From Polyangiaceae bacterium (lineage in GTDB: Bacteria > Myxococcota_A > Polyangia > Polyangiales > Polyangiaceae), in NCBI GenBank assembly GCA_025936045.1, contig JAICUB010000011.1, positions 62,001 to 126,000 of the forward strand: a DNA stretch of 64,000 nt, read 5' to 3'. The position numbers and the translations under genes were made by a program. A model generated the notes under the pieces. The model did not search any database. It was not told the DNA's origin and worked only from the letters and a program-made list of their open reading frames with translations. Positions 44,964-53,729 of this stretch are shown piece after piece (the first letter of the stretch is position 1; the number at the start of each line of letters is the position of its first letter).

Positions 44964-47318
44964 TCAGAACTGCGTCCCGGCGCCGACCGGATCGCTGGTG
45001 AAGGGTTGGAACGCCGTGTTCTGGCGCGAGTAGAACTGACCGCCCATGTCGATGGCCCGGATGAGCTTCACGAGCTCGTCGCGCGTGAGGCCCGCGACCG
45101 CTGCGTGATCGACGTGCGTGCCGCCGGCCACGGTGCCCATGTTGTCGTCCGGCGGAATCGGCGTGCCGAGCTTCCAGGCGTAGTCGGTAGCGTCCGTCGC
45201 CGCGGTGACGTTGAGCTTCTCGATCAACTTGCTGTGGCGCGCGTCGCTCGGGACGGCCCAGCGCGGCGGCACCGTGCCCGTCACCATCGCGCCGTCGCGG
45301 CCCATCTCCATCGAGAGCGCGGCCGGGTAGAACATGGACACGTACGAGCTCGGGTACGTCTTCTCCTGACGGTCGTACTTGACGGTGATCGGCGTATCGG
45401 AAAGATCGAGACGCGGGATCTTGTACATCGTCGCGACCATGCCCGTGGCCGCGTCCGTCGTGGAGACGGTGTAAAAGTCCTGCGGCCCGTTGCCGTTGGT
45501 GGTCGTGTTGTGGCACTGGACGCAGCGCGCGTTCAGCAGCGCCTGGATCTCGTTGCCGTTCTGCGCGTCGTTCGCGTACGCCCACGGGAACTCCGTGCGC
45601 GACGCGATCGGCAGATTGAACATCTCCGGATCCTTACCGGCGGCGACGGTGAGTTGCTGATCGGAGGGCCGCACGTCGGAGGTGCGATCCTCGTGGCAGC
45701 CGCCGCAGACGCGGCTTTCGCCCGGCATGCCCTGAATCCAGGTCGTCTGGCTGCGGATCGCCATGTCGTAGCGATCGATCGGCTGGAGGTGCATCGGGAT
45801 GTAAGGCGGCACCTGCGCCATCCACGAGCCGTCGGAGTTGATCTTCGCTTCACCGAGGATGGCGGCGCCTTCCGCCATCGTCAGACCGAACATGGTCGCG
45901 CCCGGCGCAGCCTCGGTCGAGAAGCCTTCGATGATGCGTACGCGGACCGCCTCGCCGAGCGCGTCGTCCAGCGTGGTGTTGTCGAACTCGGCACCGCTCA
46001 CGTGCTCGCCGTGGCGCGACGTGAGCGACGTCTGCTGGATGTCGATCGAGCCGATGGTCGCCGCAACCGTGTCGTCCTGTAGGTCCTGGCGCGACGGCAC
46101 GAGGGGCGGCTCGTCGCGTGCGACAATCGCGCGCGCGTAGAGCTCCCAAGTCGTGTCGTGGTTCACGACGATGTCGTTCGAACGCGTCTGCTCGTCGTAG
46201 AGGTAAATGCCGTAGTCGGGCGGCGTGAGATCGAACTCGTTCTGGTCGTTCACGACGCCGGGTGCCCAGGAGACGAGCAAGCGGCCGTCGGGCAGCACCG
46301 TCGGCGAGCGGTAGCGGCCGATCGGCGACGGATCGTCGCCCGTCGGCACGCCCGGCGTGACCACCGTGAAAGCTCCCGTTTTCTCCTCGTCGATGCGCGT
46401 CGGATCTTTCGCGGAGCGTGCGTCGTAACGAAACAGCGCGCCCGCCTGAATCGTATTCTCCCGGTTCGTGACGACGCCGACGAAGACGTTGGGCGTCGCG
46501 GTCTCGTTCACCTGCACGAGCGAGTTGCCCGGCTTGTCGTGCTGGCCGCCGACGGCCGTGATCTGCGTGCAGTCCGGGTTCATCGCGAAGAGCTTCACGT
46601 CGTTGACGTTCTCGAGGTGCTCCCAGCGCGAGAAGCCGACGCGCCCGTCCGACATGCTGAAGAGCGTCACGATGTGCGACAAATTCTGCGAGCAGAGCTT
46701 GCGATCCGCGTCGCCGCCGTCGGTCGTCACCGTGCCGAGCTGCGTCACGACGCGCGAGTGGTTGTACTCGTCGGCGCGCGTGCCCATCGGCGTGTACGCC
46801 TCGTTCGTCACGAACACGATGCGGCTCGAGTCCGCCCAGACCGCGTTGATGTCGTCGTACTCTCCGAAGGTGAGCTGGTGACGCTCGTAGATGCCGCTGT
46901 CGTCCGGCGTCACGGCCGTCCAGTAGACGTGGTAGTGGTCACTGTCCGACGTCTTCATCGTGAAGAGGACCCGCGACCCGTCGAAGCTCACGTCGACGCT
47001 CGAGATGTCCGCCTCGTCGAGGTCGCCGATCAGGTTCTGCGTGTCCGCCGTCCTGAGGTCGTACAGCTCGAGCTTGCCGCCCGGCTCGTAGCGCCCGTAG
47101 TCCATCACCTGGCCCATGCCGCCCGCGACGTCGATGCTCGTCGCATTGCCGTTGGCGTCCGTCAGCGTGTTCTGCCGCACGGCGTAGACGATCTTCGACA
47201 CGTCCGTCTTGCTGTTGTCCGGCGCGAGCGTGTCGGACGTACCCGTGCAGGCGACGAGGCCGAGCAGCGAGAGGAGCGGCAGGGCAGTGGTGAGGTGGCG
47301 AGCCATGCCTCCAAGCAT
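44964..47318 (-). CDS. HzsA-related cytochrome/propeller lipoprotein
   Basis: This 784-residue lipoprotein has a signal peptide and lipobox LVAC. The middle is beta-propeller-like, with SVDVSFDGSRVLFTMKTS and PTVLPDGRLLVSW repeats. Two heme motifs occur near residues 570-640, CGGCHE and CVQCHN, both C-x2-C-H. It resembles the HzsA-type (hydrazine-synthase alpha-like) family, a name inherited from sequence similarity. The start could also be the ATG at 47306 (MARHL), but a GGAGG there is too close. It is the first gene of the three-gene operon. Confidence 0.8.
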   Translation of the reverse strand: MLGGMARHLTTALPLLSLLGLVACTGTSDTLAPDNSKTDVSKIVYAVRQNTLTDANGNATSIDVAGGMGQVMDYGRYEPGGKLELYDLRTADTQNLIGDLDEADISSVDVSFDGSRVLFTMKTSDSDHYHVYWTAVTPDDSGIYERHQLTFGEYDDINAVWADSSRIVFVTNEAYTPMGTRADEYNHSRVVTQLGTVTTDGGDADRKLCSQNLSHIVTLFSMSDGRVGFSRWEHLENVNDVKLFAMNPDCTQITAVGGQHDKPGNSLVQVNETATPNVFVGVVTNRENTIQAGALFRYDARSAKDPTRIDEEKTGAFTVVTPGVPTGDDPSPIGRYRSPTVLPDGRLLVSWAPGVVNDQNEFDLTPPDYGIYLYDEQTRSNDIVVNHDTTWELYARAIVARDEPPLVPSRQDLQDDTVAATIGSIDIQQTSLTSRHGEHVSGAEFDNTTLDDALGEAVRVRIIEGFSTEAAPGATMFGLTMAEGAAILGEAKINSDGSWMAQVPPYIPMHLQPIDRYDMAIRSQTTWIQGMPGESRVCGGCHEDRTSDVRPSDQQLTVAAGKDPEMFNLPIASRTEFPWAYANDAQNGNEIQALLNARCVQCHNTTTNGNGPQDFYTVSTTDAATGMVATMYKIPRLDLSDTPITVKYDRQEKTYPSSYVSMFYPAALSMEMGRDGAMVTGTVPPRWAVPSDARHSKLIEKLNVTAATDATDYAWKLGTPIPPDDNMGTVAGGTHVDHAAVAGLTRDELVKLIRAIDMGGQFYSRQNTAFQPFTSDPVGAGTQF

Positions 47319-47448
47319 GCAGATTGCGCACCAGCGGAAGAATCGCGTAATTTCAGCGAGTTAGGCGCCCAAGCTGGGTCCTCTACCCACCACTTCACAC
47401 GCGGCGCGGGGGCCGTCGCCCCCCAATCGTGCGAAGACTGGGCTCGCC
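47319..47448. promoter_or_regulatory. Divergent region, HzsA-related operon and hisIE
   Basis: About 130 bp lie between the minus-strand operon start and the plus-strand hisIE TTG start. It must carry promoters for both. No consensus is visible. Confidence 0.35.
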
Positions 47449-48129
47449 TTGGCCCACCCGAACATCACCTTCGATTCCAACGGCCTCGTCACCGCCGTCG
47501 CGCAGGATCGCGCGACCGGCGAGGTGCGCATGGTCGCATGGATGAACGCGGACGCGCTCGAGCAGACGCTCGCGACGGGGCTCGCCACCTTCTTCAGTCG
47601 CTCGCGCCAGAAGCTGTGGGTGAAGGGGGAAACGAGCGGTCATCGCCTGCGCGTCGCGAGCGTGATGGCCGACTGCGACGCGGACACGCTGCTCCTTCTG
47701 GTCGATCCGGAGGGTGCCTCGTGCCACACGGGCCGCCCGACCTGCTTCTTCCGCCGCGTGACCGACGGCGGGCTCGGCGAGCCGGAGCGACAAGCCCTGC
47801 CGTATCTTTTCGAGCTCGAGGCAACGATCGCCGAGCGCGCCGCGGCGACGGCCGAGAAGAGCTACACGAAGTCCCTGCTCGACGCGGGCGCGTCCAAGAT
47901 CAATAAGAAGATCGAGGAAGAGGCCGGGGAGGTCGCGCGAGCCATCGCCGGGGAGAGCGACGAGCGCGTGGCGAGCGAGGCCGCGGACGTGCTCTACCAC
48001 CTGCTCGTGGGTCTGCGGCTGCGCCAAGTCCCGCTCCGCGCGGTCGTCCAAAAGCTCATCGAGCGCTCCTCGCAGTCGGGACATGCGGAGAAAGCCGCGC
48101 GAAACGCGGACGGGACCGGCCCGGCGTAG
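47449..48129 (+). CDS. hisIE: Bifunctional phosphoribosyl-AMP cyclohydrolase / phosphoribosyl-ATP diphosphatase HisIE
   Basis: This 226-residue enzyme does two steps of histidine synthesis. HisI (residues 1 to about 120) has [28 protein letters not shown] and the zinc-binding [19 protein letters not shown], with RPTCFF. HisE (about 130-210) has [16 protein letters not shown] and [13 protein letters not shown], the MazG-like diphosphatase site. The TTG start at 47449 gives the usual N terminus NITFDSNGL. No other his gene is in the window. Confidence 0.95.
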   Translation: MAHPNITFDSNGLVTAVAQDRATGEVRMVAWMNADALEQTLATGLATFFSRSRQKLWVKGETSGHRLRVASVMADCDADTLLLLVDPEGASCHTGRPTCFFRRVTDGGLGEPERQALPYLFELEATIAERAAATAEKSYTKSLLDAGASKINKKIEEEAGEVARAIAGESDERVASEAADVLYHLLVGLRLRQVPLRAVVQKLIERSSQSGHAEKAARNADGTGPA

Positions 48130-48234
48130 CCGCGAACCTACATTGGACGCTCGGCGCGTGGGGCGCCGCTCGGCGGCCGGAGAGCTTCGTTTGACCCTGC
48201 TCGGCGTGCCCGGCTATCGTGGCTCACCCGCGAG

Positions 48235-50406
48235 ATGTCGAAGAACATCCTGATCTTCGAGAGCGATGCCGCCTTCGCCAACGAGCTGCGAACGGGGTTT
48301 GCGCAGATGGGTTGCGAGGTCGGCGTCGTCGACGACGCCACGCTCGGCTTGCAGCAGGCCGCGAAAGACAGACCCGATATCATCTACCTCGCCGTCGAGC
48401 TCCCGCGCAGCAACGGCTTTTCGGTGTGCAACAAGCTGAAGCGCGACCCGGGCCTGCAAGCGGTGCCCGTCGTGATCTTGAGCTCGGACTCGACCGACGA
48501 GACGTTCGAGCAACACCGGCGACTGCGCGGCCGCGCCGAGGATTACATCCACAAGCCCATCGCGTTCGATGCGCTCATCGCGCGCACGGGGTCGCTCGCG
48601 GGGCTCAACGGCGTCGGGGCAGCCGCTACGGGCACGGAAGACCGTAACTCGCAGCCCTCGCTCGTCGACGACTCCGATCTCCTCATCGACGACCTCGAGG
48701 AATCGCCGCCCGTAGCCGCCGAGAGCGGCGACGTCGCCGTGACCGAAGAGGAGGTCATCATGGCCGCGCCGAGCATCGCGCCGGCCGCCGGCGACTCGGC
48801 TCCGGTCGAGGTCATGACACTGTCCGAACCACCGCTCGAGATCGAGAGCGTGCCGGTGCCGCCGCCCCCCGACAGCCTGGGTGGGCTCGAAATCGAGAGC
48901 CTGAAGCCCGAGGTGCTGGCGGAGGCCGCGCTGCTCGAGGCGCCGCTGCCCGCGCCTCCCGCGCTCGAACCGGAGTCCATGCAGCCTCCGCCCGCGGAAA
49001 CGGCCGCGCCGTTGTCGTCGGCGCCACCCATGGAGCCGCCGTCGGCGCCGCGTCCCGCGAGCCTCGTGCCGGGCGCCGCGCGCCGCCCGTCGGTGAGCCC
49101 CGACGCCGCGCGTCTGCACGAAGAGATCGATCGGCTGAAGCAGCGCTTGCGTGAAGTCGAAGACAGCGAGCGTGCGGCCCTCGCGCGCGCCGACGAGCTC
49201 GACGACGCCGTTCGTCGCGGCGCGTCGCGCGACGCGGAAGTGCAGCGCCTGCAGCGCGAGCTCGACGACACGAAGGCGCGGCTCTCGACCGGCAAGGCGC
49301 AGGGCTCGGCACGCGACTTTCTCGATCTGCGCGAGCAGCTAAACAAGAAGGACAAGGAGCTCCTCGAGCTCCGCGACGAGATCACCCGGCGCGACAAGGA
49401 CTTGCTCTCGCTCAAGGACGGCGCGCTCGCGGTCGAACGCGAGAAGGCGGACTACGCCGATCGCGTCGCGGAGCTCGAGCAGAAGCTCGTCGAAGCACAA
49501 AAGCGCGAAGACGCCGCGAAGAACGACAAGGATCAGGCAGCCAAACGCGCGGAGGATTTCCGGCGCAAGGCCGACAAGCTGAAGAGCGACGTCGAGCTCC
49601 TGAGCGCCGAGCTCGCGAGCGACCGCGCCGGACGCGACGCCGAGCTCGCCGAGCGCGACGCGCGCGAGACCGCGCTCAGAAACGACGTCGAAGAGGCCAA
49701 GCGCCGCGGCGAGGCCGAGCTCGAAGCTGCCGTCGCCACGACCGAAGAGCAGGGTAAAAAGCAGCTCGCCGACGCGCTCGAGCAGGCGGCCGCGCAGGCC
49801 GCGAGCGAGCGACAAAACGCCGTCGATACGGCGCGCGTCGAGGTGCGCGTCCAGGCCGAGCAGGAGTACGAGGCCAAGGTGATGGCCCTGAGCCGCGCGC
49901 AGGACGAGGCGCTCGCCAAGGTGCGCGCCGAGCACGGCCAGGCGCTCTCCGAAATCGAAGCGGCCACGGCGCGCCAGCTCGAGACCAAATCGGCGGAACT
50001 CGAAGCCGCACGGCGCGAGGCGGAAGAGCGGGCGCAGCGTGCCTCCTTGCTCGAATCGGACCTGATGGTCGATCGCGCCGCGCTCGCCGACGCGAGAAGC
50101 CAGTTGTCGACGGCGGAGGAGCAGCTCGGCCGCGCGAAGGGCGAGCTCGAAGCCGCGAGCAACGAGCTCGAATCGTTCCGTGACACCGCGACTCAACGCG
50201 CGCGCGCCATCACGAAGCTCGAGCAGGAGCTCGAAATCGCGCGCGCGGGCGCCCGCAGTGCGGAGAGCGCGCTCTCGAGCGAAAAGCAGCGCGCCGACGA
50301 GCTGCTCGGAGCCATCCGAACGAGCGACTCCGCGCTCGAACGCGCCAAAGACGCGCTCGCCGCCACGCTCGCGCGCATCGAAGAAGCGCAGCAGAACCGC
50401 GGTTGA
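48235..50406 (+). CDS. FrzS/AglZ-like pseudo-receiver coiled-coil protein
   Basis: This 723-residue protein starts with a receiver-like domain (about 1-120): ILIFESDAAF at the N terminus, PDIIYLAVELPRSNGF, VVILSSDSTDE and DYIHKPI with the conserved Lys. The phosphoacceptor Asp is replaced by Ala (A53 in YLAVELP), so it is a pseudo-receiver, as in FrzS and AglZ of Myxococcus gliding. A Pro/Glu-rich linker (about 125-300) leads to a very long Glu/Arg/Ala-rich coiled coil (about 300-715). It is likely a polar or scaffold protein of motility or cell polarity; homology to a named protein is not certain. Confidence 0.8.
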   Translation: MSKNILIFESDAAFANELRTGFAQMGCEVGVVDDATLGLQQAAKDRPDIIYLAVELPRSNGFSVCNKLKRDPGLQAVPVVILSSDSTDETFEQHRRLRGRAEDYIHKPIAFDALIARTGSLAGLNGVGAAATGTEDRNSQPSLVDDSDLLIDDLEESPPVAAESGDVAVTEEEVIMAAPSIAPAAGDSAPVEVMTLSEPPLEIESVPVPPPPDSLGGLEIESLKPEVLAEAALLEAPLPAPPALEPESMQPPPAETAAPLSSAPPMEPPSAPRPASLVPGAARRPSVSPDAARLHEEIDRLKQRLREVEDSERAALARADELDDAVRRGASRDAEVQRLQRELDDTKARLSTGKAQGSARDFLDLREQLNKKDKELLELRDEITRRDKDLLSLKDGALAVEREKADYADRVAELEQKLVEAQKREDAAKNDKDQAAKRAEDFRRKADKLKSDVELLSAELASDRAGRDAELAERDARETALRNDVEEAKRRGEAELEAAVATTEEQGKKQLADALEQAAAQAASERQNAVDTARVEVRVQAEQEYEAKVMALSRAQDEALAKVRAEHGQALSEIEAATARQLETKSAELEAARREAEERAQRASLLESDLMVDRAALADARSQLSTAEEQLGRAKGELEAASNELESFRDTATQRARAITKLEQELEIARAGARSAESALSSEKQRADELLGAIRTSDSALERAKDALAATLARIEEAQQNRG

Positions 50407-50422
50407 ACCCGCGCGTTGCCCG

Positions 50423-51196
50423 TCAGCCGGCAGGCGACGCGCGTCTCACGCCGCACGTCGCTTCAATCAGGTGAAACACCCCGGGCATGAGCTCCCACGA
50501 AAAGTACGCGTGCGGCCGATCCGCAGGGAAAAAACCGCCCGTGAGGTGATCCAAGAGCTCACCCGAGCCGTCCGCTCGCGCCGCCTCCGGCTCGACCCCC
50601 GGGAAAAACCGCCGCACGATTTCCGCGTCCGTGAGCCGCACCGCCGAGCGCGCCGGTTGCTCGATTTGCGGCGCCATCGCGCCCGACACGCGATCGTGAA
50701 AGCTCGCCCAGCTGCGTGACCGCGTCGCCTCCGCAACCGCTTCGCGCACCCGAGCGAGCTTCGCGTCGTCCGCCGCGTCGGCACCGAACAGCACCCGAAG
50801 CTGCCCCAAGATGTTCATGAAGAGCACGGCGACGTCACCCTCGCCGTCGAGCAGCCGCACGAGCGCCGTCGGATCGGCGAGCAGGTGATCGCGTGATTCG
50901 AACCGGAGCCGCGGTCGCGCTTCGAGCGGCGCGCGCGCGAGCCGGCGCCGGAACAGGAAGTGCGCCACCGGATCCGGCTCGAGGCACAAGACGTCCGTGA
51001 AGCGCTCGAAGAAGAACGGCTGCACGCACCAGCCGCCGCTCGCACCCACGACGACGAGCTTCTTCTCCGGCGGCTGCCACGCGTAGAGCCACTCCGCGAG
51101 CGCGAAGCGAAAGGGCGCCCACAGATTTTCGGCGTAACGTAAGCCGCGAAAGTGGTAGCGAAGCCCGCCCGCTTCGTTCAGCCAGGCTGCGCTCAC
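50423..51196 (-). CDS. Rossmann/methyltransferase-like hypothetical protein
   Basis: This 257-residue protein has a Rossmann-like stretch KLVVVGASGGWCVQPFFFER with a GxSGG loop resembling a SAM motif I, and VLCLEPDPVAHFLFRRRL as its possible acidic strand. It lacks a clear family assignment. The GTG start overlaps the Bpt stop by 4 bp (GTGA), so it is co-translated with bpt. It could be an ancillary methyltransferase. Function unknown. Confidence 0.65.
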   Translation of the reverse strand: MSAAWLNEAGGLRYHFRGLRYAENLWAPFRFALAEWLYAWQPPEKKLVVVGASGGWCVQPFFFERFTDVLCLEPDPVAHFLFRRRLARAPLEARPRLRFESRDHLLADPTALVRLLDGEGDVAVLFMNILGQLRVLFGADAADDAKLARVREAVAEATRSRSWASFHDRVSGAMAPQIEQPARSAVRLTDAEIVRRFFPGVEPEAARADGSGELLDHLTGGFFPADRPHAYFSWELMPGVFHLIEATCGVRRASPAG

Positions 51197-51951
51197 TCGG
51201 GGTTTTCCGCGCGCTCGACCGTCACCCAGCGCCCGTCGAGCAAGCGTTCATGCGGCAAGAATCGGGCTTTGTAGCGCATGCGCTCGCAGTCCCCGATGTA
51301 AAGCCCGAGGTAGAGGTAACGGAGCCCCCAGGTGCGACAGAGCTCGATCTGCTTCAGGATCGAATACGTGCCGAGGCTCAGATCCTCGCAGCTCGGATCG
51401 TAGAAACAGTAGACGGCGGAGAGCGCGTCGGTGCTGCGATCGGCGAGCGCGACGGCGACGAGCTTGTCGTCGAGCATGTAACGGATCTCGAAGCTCTCGC
51501 AGCACGTCATCACCAGAAATTGGCGATAGCCCGCCAGATCGATCTCGCCGTCGCCGAGCTCGCGCAGCTGCTTGTGGCGGTTGTAGAGCTCGACGCGCGC
51601 CTCGTCCAAGAGCGGAGGCCCGACTTCGTAACGAAGCCGGGCGTCGCCGCGCGCGAGCGCACGCCGTTGCGAGCGGTTCGGCTGATAAGACTGCACGTCG
51701 AGGCGAATGGGCTCGCAAGCGCGGCACTCCGGACAAGCCGTGCGATAGAGAAACATGCCCTGCCGGCGATCACCCGCCGCGAGGCGCTGCTCGAGCTCGT
51801 CGCCCGTGAGCCTTCGCGAGGGCACACGCAGCGGCAAAACCGCCACGCGACCCGGTACGTACGGGCACTCGTGCGGCTCGTCGTACACGACGATCTCGGG
51901 CGGGGTGCCAGGGATGATACGGGGCGGCACGACCGGACTCGCTCGCGTCAT
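51193..51951 (-). CDS. bpt: Aspartate/glutamate leucyltransferase (Bpt)
   Basis: This 252-residue protein is of the bacterial leucyltransferase family, which adds Leu to N-terminal Asp/Glu, making N-degrons for ClpS/ClpAP. Hallmarks are HECPYVPGR, YRTACPECRACEPIR, NRSQRRALARGD and YNRHKQLR, and in the GNAT half, AVYCFYDP and GTYSILKQIELC. The start at 51951 has GGGGGCAG about 4-9 bases upstream and overlaps the cytidine deaminase stop by 4 bp (ATGA). A long Arg-rich frame upstream is a shadow of cdd. Confidence 0.92.
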   Translation of the reverse strand: MTRASPVVPPRIIPGTPPEIVVYDEPHECPYVPGRVAVLPLRVPSRRLTGDELEQRLAAGDRRQGMFLYRTACPECRACEPIRLDVQSYQPNRSQRRALARGDARLRYEVGPPLLDEARVELYNRHKQLRELGDGEIDLAGYRQFLVMTCCESFEIRYMLDDKLVAVALADRSTDALSAVYCFYDPSCEDLSLGTYSILKQIELCRTWGLRYLYLGLYIGDCERMRYKARFLPHERLLDGRWVTVERAENPE

Positions 51952-52379
51952 TCTGCCCCCTCGAAAACGAACGGCTCGGGCATCAACGCGGCGAGCGTCG
52001 TCTTGCGGTGGCCGCTCGGCCCCGCGACGATCACCTCCGCCTTCGGCGCGTGCTCGATCAACACCTGACGGCACATGCCGCACGGCATGCTGAGCTCGGG
52101 ACCTTCGGCGTACACGGCGACGCGCGTGACGTTGTGTTCGCCCGCAGCGACCATGCAAAAAATTGCCGCTCGCTCGGCGCACACGGTCGCGCCGTAAGAC
52201 GCGTTCTCGACGTTCGCACCGGTGAAGACGCCGCCGTGCTCCGTTTCGATCGCCGCACCCACGCGAAATTTCGAATACGGGGCATAGGCGCGCTCGCGAA
52301 CGGCTTTCGCGGCGGAGACGAGCCGGACCTCGGCGGGAGTGAGCTCAGCCAGGGGCGACCTCGGGGGCCAGGCGTTCAA
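51948..52379 (-). CDS. cdd: Cytidine deaminase
   Basis: This enzyme converts cytidine/deoxycytidine to uridine. It has the zinc site VCAERAAIF (C-A-E) and PCGMCRQ (P-C-x-x-C), with YAPYSKFRVGAAIE and ENASYGATV typical of the family. The start is uncertain. The TTG at 52379 gives about 143 residues and the usual N-terminal length. The frame is open to an ATG at 52445, whose N terminus (KRPAPPVG...) looks uncharacteristic. It overlaps the purine phosphorylase stop by about 35 bp, so translation is coupled. Confidence 0.9.
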   Translation of the reverse strand: MNAWPPRSPLAELTPAEVRLVSAAKAVRERAYAPYSKFRVGAAIETEHGGVFTGANVENASYGATVCAERAAIFCMVAAGEHNVTRVAVYAEGPELSMPCGMCRQVLIEHAPKAEVIVAGPSGHRKTTLAALMPEPFVFEGAE

Positions 52380-53175
52380 TCCAGCCCGAAAGCAGCCGTT
52401 CCAGCCGATCCCGACTGGCGGCGCCGGTCGCTTGCACGTCCGCATGGTCGAGCGGCGCGCTCGAGAGTCCGGCCGCCATGTTCGTGATCACGCTCACGGC
52501 GCCGACCCGCACGCCGCGATGGCGCAGGGCAACGACTTCGAGCACCGTGCTCATTCCGACCGCGTCTGCTCCGAGCATGCCCAGCATACGGATCTCCGCG
52601 GGCGTTTCATAACTCGGTCCGAGCACACCCGCGTACACGCCCTCGTCGAGCTCGAGACCTTCGGCGCGCGCGGTTTCATGCGCGAGCTCTCGGCAGCGGA
52701 GATCGTAGGCTGCGCTCATGTCGGGGAAGCGTGGGAACGGCGACTCGTTCGGGCCGAGGAGCGCGTTCGTGCCTGTGAAATTTACGTGATCGCGCAACAG
52801 GAGCAATCCTCCCGGGCGCAGCCCCGCACGAATTCCACCCGCCGCATTGGTGACGAGCACGATGCCACAGCCGAGCGCGGCTAAAAGCCTCACTCCGAAT
52901 ACGACTTTGTGCGGCGGGTGTCCTTCATACAGATGCACGCGACCCGAGAGGCACGCGACCGAAACGCCACGCACGACACCGAGCACGAGCTCACCCGAGT
53001 GACCCGCAACGCCCGGCGCCGGAAAACCCGGAATGTCCCGATAGGGAACGACGGCGCGTTCCCCCATGCCGTGGGCAAAGCCCCCGAGGCCGGAGCCGAG
53101 CACGACCCCGACCCTGGGCGGCCTCCGAGCCCTGGTGAGCACGATTCGCGCGGCTTCGTCGAGCTCGGTAGCCAT
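52345..53175 (-). CDS. punA: Purine nucleoside phosphorylase
   Basis: This 276-residue trimeric (class II) purine nucleoside phosphorylase cleaves purine nucleosides with phosphate. It has VGVVLGSGLGGFA, GRVHLYEGH, LVTNAAGGIRAG, GPSYETPAEIRMLGM and VGMSTVLEV, the signatures of the family, including the Glu and Asn of the base pocket. It is the first gene of the punA-cdd-bpt-unknown operon, divergent from the small gene at 53232 with 56 bp between starts. Confidence 0.93.
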   Translation of the reverse strand: MATELDEAARIVLTRARRPPRVGVVLGSGLGGFAHGMGERAVVPYRDIPGFPAPGVAGHSGELVLGVVRGVSVACLSGRVHLYEGHPPHKVVFGVRLLAALGCGIVLVTNAAGGIRAGLRPGGLLLLRDHVNFTGTNALLGPNESPFPRFPDMSAAYDLRCRELAHETARAEGLELDEGVYAGVLGPSYETPAEIRMLGMLGADAVGMSTVLEVVALRHRGVRVGAVSVITNMAAGLSSAPLDHADVQATGAASRDRLERLLSGWIERLAPEVAPG

Positions 53176-53231
53176 GCTATAGCGTCGCCCCCCTAGAAGG
53201 CGCTCGCCAAGCGAGCGCTGCTGGAGCCCTC

Positions 53232-53564
53232 ATGGCAACCAAATTCGCGCAATTCCTCAAGGATAACAAGATTGACCCGCGCCGCATCCTCACGGTGTCC
53301 AAGCGCATCGAGCGCCTGCAGCCCGAGGATCGGAAGCTCAAGTTCGTGAAAAAAGCGGCGAAGAGCGAAGGCGCGAAGCCCGCGGAGGGCGCCGAAAAGC
53401 CGGGAAAGCCGCGCTCGGGTCGCCCGGTTACGCCGCGCCTCATCGAGTCGGCCTCCGTCGGCAAGCCCGTCGCCGGCCCCGCGAAGACCCGCCTGCTGCG
53501 CGCCGTGAACCGCATTCTCGAACAGAAAAAGAAGCCTGCGGTGGAACTGAAAGCGGTTTTCTGA
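53232..53564 (+). CDS. Small basic hypothetical protein
   Basis: This 110-residue protein is Lys/Arg- and Pro-rich in the middle (KKAAKSEGAKPAEGAEKPGK). It has an N-terminal helical segment FAQFLKDNKIDPRRILTVSKRIERL and a C-terminal KTRLLRAVNRILEQKKK. Such composition suits a nucleic-acid-binding or structural protein, but no family is recognised. A strong 9-bp hairpin follows 25 bp after the stop, which supports a well-expressed single-gene transcript. Confidence 0.72.
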   Translation: MATKFAQFLKDNKIDPRRILTVSKRIERLQPEDRKLKFVKKAAKSEGAKPAEGAEKPGKPRSGRPVTPRLIESASVGKPVAGPAKTRLLRAVNRILEQKKKPAVELKAVF

Positions 53565-53588
53565 ACCCTCCGCGCTCGTGAATGACGG

Positions 53589-53616
53589 CCGAGCGGGCTG
53601 CAACGAACCCGCTCGG
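53589..53616. terminator. Perfect 9-bp hairpin after the small basic gene
   Basis: CCGAGCGGG and CCCGCTCGG form a perfect 9-bp stem with a 10-base loop, 25 bp downstream of the 53232-53564 stop. There is no T tract after it. Strong terminator candidate; it also argues that the sigma-factor gene begins further downstream than the GTG at 53616. Confidence 0.6.
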
Positions 53617-53729
53617 TGAGACCAGCACCCATTTCCGAGTATACGGGGACGCGGCGTGCCGCATGGTCGGGGGAGCACCGTTTGGAGGCCCGCCTCGAGC
53701 CTCCGGCGCCGGAAAGCGCTACCCTGAGC

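Noticed and set aside
40813..47318. Genuine hydrazine synthase (anammox) activity
   Set aside because: Only the HzsA-related propeller/heme resemblance is seen. No other hydrazine synthase subunit or anammox gene is present, and the host looks like an aerobic myxobacterium.
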